From assembly GCA_038501625.1 (NCBI GenBank), contig JAZAYU010000126.1, positions 1,664,075-1,728,074 on the forward strand: DNA of 64,000 nt, written 5' to 3'. The notes beneath the pieces are model-generated. The model ran no database searches. It was not told the origin of the DNA and saw nothing but the letters and a program-made list of their open reading frames with translations. The first letter of the stretch is position 1; each line of letters starts with the position of its first letter. The translations under genes and the position numbers were made by a program. This document shows positions 28,101 through 34,100 of this stretch, piece after piece. Source of the DNA: Corbicula japonica. Taxonomy: Eukaryota > Mollusca > Bivalvia > Venerida > Cyrenidae.

Positions 28101-31100
28101 TTCTCACACATCTTTATTGACACTAAGATTTTACAAGTAAGGTGCTCATTTACTTGGTCTCATGTTCCTGTAAACGACAAAATATTCAGTGTCTATGATA
28201 AAGAATTATCGTAGGTTTAATGTTTTGTAACAGTTTCTTAATCTACTCAAATTCTATGTTATAGCTACGAGGATTTTTGTTTTTGTTTTATGCCACTGAT
28301 AAAGTTCACAATACTATCGGTCGTTCATTAAAAGCTCAAAACTGTGTCTTAAAATCTGTCTAGATCCATAAACTAGACCTATAGTGTCTTAAAAGATTCA
28401 TTATTAAAACCTTAATAAATGGACGATTAAAAATGGTGTTTATATTTTTAACTTGTATATCGAGGGATGAGCGAGTAACTTTTGTCTCTGCATCCATTTT
28501 AAAAAATGGATACTGTGGTAAAGCGCTGATATAAATTAATCATGAAACAGCAAACATATCTTAAAAGTTTGAACTTTTTGTAATGGGGCCGTCACACCAT
28601 GACGTTCTGGCCAGCGTTCTAGGACGTTTGAGGAAACGTTGGTAGTCGCCCATGGTTGCTGGGATAGCGCCAGAAGCGCATTGTGTGAACGCTAGTGAAC
28701 GTCGGTGATCGCAGGGAATCGGCGGAGAACGCTGCTCCGGAAAAAAAAATTGGGCATGCACAAACGTTTTCACAGAGACCAGCGTTCTTCAACGTATAAT
28801 TTTAAACGCTGAAGAACGTTTAAGAACGTTCGTGGAACATTTTACTAACGTTCGCCGAGCGTTGCAAGCTTTCGGCTATCTTGAGTCAGTCGTTACTCAA
28901 GCGTTACTTGGTTGTTACAAATCGTTTGTTTTGCTGTGAACGACTCACTTACGAACTATCAACGACCGTTGAACGGCCCCCCAGCGCACGCAGCGTGTGA
29001 CTAAAGTGAAACGAACGTCCTTTTGGCGTCCATTGAGCGTCATTCGAGCGTTACCCGAACGTCCATGACTCAGCACGCTCGTCTAACGTTGACAAATCGT
29101 TCTTCGCGCGCCATTGGCACGTAAGAACGAGCTTATGGTTTTAAGGTTTTTTACTTGGTCGCTGTTACACGCTTCTAGTGCGTTAGACACACGCTAGTGG
29201 TGCGTTAGACTAAACGTTAATAACTAGCCAGATCTGCCATCCTTATTCTAGAACGCTAAAAAAATGAACGATTGAAACGTTCAGAGAACGTTGACCAGAA
29301 CGGCATAGTGTGACGGTCCCTTAAGCTGCAGATTTTAACATATTTTAGCATTTTAGAAGTTACAGCTGCTATTGGTATAATTCAGTGTGTACTTTAACAC
29401 ATGTTTCCTGTATTATGTTACTGTAATATCTGCAAATTTAACTTGATTTGACTCAACCAAATGCCTGTTCTTCTGGGCGAAGTAAATGTACCAAGTGTTA
29501 AACATTAGGATACGTAATAGGCATGTTCGGATACGTATACAGTCTTACATGGCAATGTTTTCATTTGCGCACTCGCCTGTACACAAAGAAAAAAAAATAA
29601 AATAAAAAGATACCTCATGCTAACTGTCATTATTTAGACATCGACAAACCTTCATGTTTGGTCTAGAGTTGCTGTGTCGTTCGCTTTGCATTCAATGTAC
29701 TTTCTGTACTAAAAATAACGCTGTTTTATCAAGAATACTTCTCATATCCGGTAAATGAGATTATTTATATGTGTAAATATAAGAATTGAATCGATATTTG
29801 AGTGTTTTATCTGTGTATAAACACATTTGGATTGTTTAATTTGAGCGGGAATCCCGAACTGTGTTCCATACCCAAATGAAAACCATTAAATATTGACTTA
29901 ATTTTTAATTGCTTTTGATGACATGATTCCTAGTTTATAAACCAAACCATGAGAACCGATGAAAATAGAAATTTTACGTTTGTTCATCCGTAGTATGATT
30001 TTACCGGCGGTTGGTCTGTATTGGGTACATCTATTGGCACTGTTGTTTACGACAACTTCAATGAGGTGTTTGTTTGCCCCGAAATTTCGAAAAGAAAACA
30101 ACGGTCAACTAACGGAAGTACCTCAATTGCTGATCAGTATGTCATTTCATTGAGCAACGATGGAAACACATTTGGGAATGTTTCGACTGTGATTCTTTTG
30201 GATTCTACGTGCTTGAAGGTTGACCAAGGGAACGAAACATATGGAATACATCTATTGGTATACACCTTGTTTAACTTTAATGTAGATTATCGTTAGATAT
30301 ACTGCAGTATGTTGTTTAAAATAAAATGATATTTTGAATCATTAGGTTAAATCCTCAGGAAAAAATTCAAAATAAGTACAATGACACAAATTGCTTTCGA
30401 GTAATATTTATAAATTAAAAGTAAAATACGCATACCAGGAATGGCCACATCCAGAATGGACAGCAGCCAAAAGTTAGAGAGTTTATATTATGATTGATTT
30501 CAAAACGGACAACATAGTATAAGATTTTAACGCGCTGAAACGGTCAGTTGCTAAACGATTTAACATTGGGTTCTATGATGCATCAACCTCTTACATTGTC
30601 ACATGCAAGTTCTTATATGAACAAACAAGCACATGTCGTCTTTGAAAGGCATCGAACACAACAAATGATCAAAATATTTCAGGCTCGGTTTCATTGAATA
30701 ATTATACCAGCATACATTCAATACTGCCCAGGTCGTCTAGCCCCGGTTTGAGCGCAATCATTATTTACATCAGTCAATAGTACACTCGACTTTACATAAT
30801 CAAACACGGAGCGATAACTGTAGATGGGTGAATCAGCCGCCTACAGTACGAATCGTTTTATGATCTACAAAAACAAACAACTGTGAAGTATAAACCTAAA
30901 TTCAAAATTTGCAATACTTAAATCGAAGTTCCTCTCTTATTATAAATGTTAGTTAAGTGACGAAACTATTTTCAGTGAAAAGATTTATATCAAAAAGCGT
31001 GCTTGCTTTCCCGATAAGTTGGCTTTACTAACCGGCAGTGGTTTTATTCGCATAATATATAGCAAGGGGTTATTATCTATATTTAACAAGTCGTCAGTTA

Positions 31101-34100
31101 CATTGGCATAGTAATAGGCTGTATTTATGTCGCTAAGATATTCGACATAAAGTATAAGAATATAGCACCAACAATTAATGTATATAAATAGAGGCAACCA
31201 AATATAGCATGAATATTATCCGGTAAGAAAGAAAGAAAGAAATTGACTAGATCGGGTCTTGACATGTCCGTAAACTTTATTAACTTTAGTATAGTTATCA
31301 TGAAATAGTGGTACTTAATATATATGGAGGAATCTCCGCACCCAGAAAACAAAGCCTCCTCACGCAGCCAAACAAGAGAAAGGAAAAGAGAGCATAGTTA
31401 TACTGAATCCTTTGATTCTATTTCAAAGGTTTGACAATAGAGTTGTCTATCAGTCAATGAAAACCAAGACTTTTGAAAGTATTAACCTTTACAATGATTA
31501 TATTTTGTGCGTATTATGTTTTTTATAGTTTAATATACAATTTATAGGAAAACGGAATATTTTGCAGTGTTAAATATATGTTTTTCGCCTGTTCTTTTTT
31601 TAGTCAGGATTTTGCATAATTGGCGGTATTTGCTACAAGACAAACGCCTCGCCTACCAACAACGTTTGCCTTAAATGCAGAGATGAAGAAAATGTTTTCG
31701 ACTGGACACGTATTGGTACATATCATCCCTTCGAGACTATATTTCACTTTAATTGTTACTGTAACTTGATACCACAATACATTCTTTATATAATTCTGAA
31801 AGACATGCACTATATTATGTAGACAAAAGTTCATATCCATCACAAAGTATACATCAATAACGGTTGTATTTTTTTCTGTTTCTCTAAGGTTCTGTACACT
31901 TAAGTTTCAGTAATTTTACCTTCACCTTCTGCATTTAACAGTCTAGTCGTTTCTATGTGCCCTTACACTTTCTTTCAATAAGTATTTGTTTATAAGAACG
32001 ATCAGTATTTGTACAATTTATATCTACGTTTCAAAGAAAGGAAATAATGAAGTTTATTGCTCAAGTATCTTGTAAGGCTCGATTTAAAACTATCTTAAAT
32101 TTTGTGGTTGATGTTGTTGTTAAATATTTGCCTCCGAAATGTAAGTATTGTAGGTATGATTGATTAAGTGGTTTACTTCCGCGCAACTACAGGATTAAAA
32201 GCGTAAAGCTTATAAAGTGGTTAGTTAGTCATGGTTTATTCACCGTGCAATTCGTCGTATATGTATGTGTACATTCTTCAAGTTTGACTTTCGTCATGGA
32301 AAAACATTGTTAGAAATCTTGTATTACAGATGCCTGTGGTGAAACTGAAAACGTAAATGGAAAAGATGCTATATCCCCGTCTATTATCGGCGTAGTTGTC
32401 GGGATTGTGGGCGTTGTTGTCCTCGGTGTTTCCATAGCTGCTGTCTGTTATGTGAAGAAACGACTAGCTCAAAGGTACATGTTCCCTTTTTAAGTGTTTT
32501 AACAAATTGTATGCAAGCAAAATAATATTCATTTTTCCCAGATGCACCCTTAAGTCTCCGTCAAATTCCTGTCAAATACTCCCTTACACCACATAACTGT
32601 GGAACAGGTTGCCATATTGCGACTCTGCCTTGTTTTTAATCTTTCAAGCAGGCAGGCCTTGAACCAATATTAAACACAACAGTTGTTTTTACCGTCTTTT
32701 ATCTACTACTGTTTTTAACATCTAGCAACTAAAAGAGATTACCTAAAGGGATTATGATTCAATTGTGAATAAGGCTCAATTGTAGAAGATGAAGTTGATA
32801 TGTAAATATATTATAACTGATGTTATCATAGACAATAAGTTAGATCTGAGAGTGCACGAAACTTTGCCAATTGTATTCCTATTTACCAATAACCATATTT
32901 GAAGGTGGTTGAGCACGGTAAATATAATTGTGGAAATAGTTAATAGCGCTCAAATAAATGGCGTGGGCAGTAATATGCATTTTAATTTCTTCTTCTTTTA
33001 ATTTCTCTACTGTTTGGCTGTGTGGGGATGCTGTGTCTGCTGGATGTGGCCATCCCTGATATGCATATTTCACTTTTTTCCTATGAAATGGCTTAATCAA
33101 AACATAAACCTGCAATATTTTGACATTTACCGTAATTGGTGGTTTTCAAAGTTCTTTCACATCTATAACAACATATTTGTGTTTCTAATGATAGCTTCGT
33201 TTCCATATCTATTCATTGCTTTCAATATCCTAGCCAGAGAGTTTGTGCAAAGACTTTAGTTATCGTACGGAAATACCTCCAAACTTTATTATTTTTCGGT
33301 GTTAGCTGTCTAAGCTCACTTTTGACCTAGTTTTTCGACCAATGAAATGTTTTAAATAATACTCGTATTCTATTATTATGCAGAGGGAAAATGAAATAAA
33401 CTATTTCGATTGGCAGCTATTTACACCAGAGAGGCATCTAGCAGGGTGGAGAGGTATCTAGTGGGATTTTTATTATTATGCAGCGGAAAAATCAAATAGA
33501 TTATTTCGATTGGTTGTTAGTGGGTGTTGTATTGGAGAAAAACATATTTACGATTTAAATAACCAGTTAAGTCAATATTGATGGCTTAAATACAATTTTA
33601 TATGGAATATTCTTGGGTGTCAGATAAAAACTTGCGTACAGTACACAGTGTAAAACGAAACTGAAGTGTAGATATTTCTAGTTCTTACTGGTTCCTTTCT
33701 AGTTCCTTTGATAATGATTGTTAATTTCAAGTTCAAAGTACAAGTTCATTGTAGTGTAGTGGCTAACACTCTCCCCTCGCAAGCGTGAGGCCCCGGGTTT
33801 AATACTCAGTACTGACACTTTTTTTAAAGTTAATTTACGTAAAAGTTGGTAGATTTCGCTCTTGTAACAGGATGTTTTATATTTATTTATATTAAATTTC
33901 AATGACATTTATTCATATTGAGTTCTAACTCTACAAGAGGTATTTTATTGAAACTGAATAAATGTAGATCAAGACTTAATGTAATACATTGCTTCTTTAA
34001 TCGACTTGTTATCACTGTATGAAATTGTTGCAACAGCTTCAACATTTTTTTTGAATGACACTTTAAATGAATTTATAAGTTGCCATGATTCGGTCGCTTA

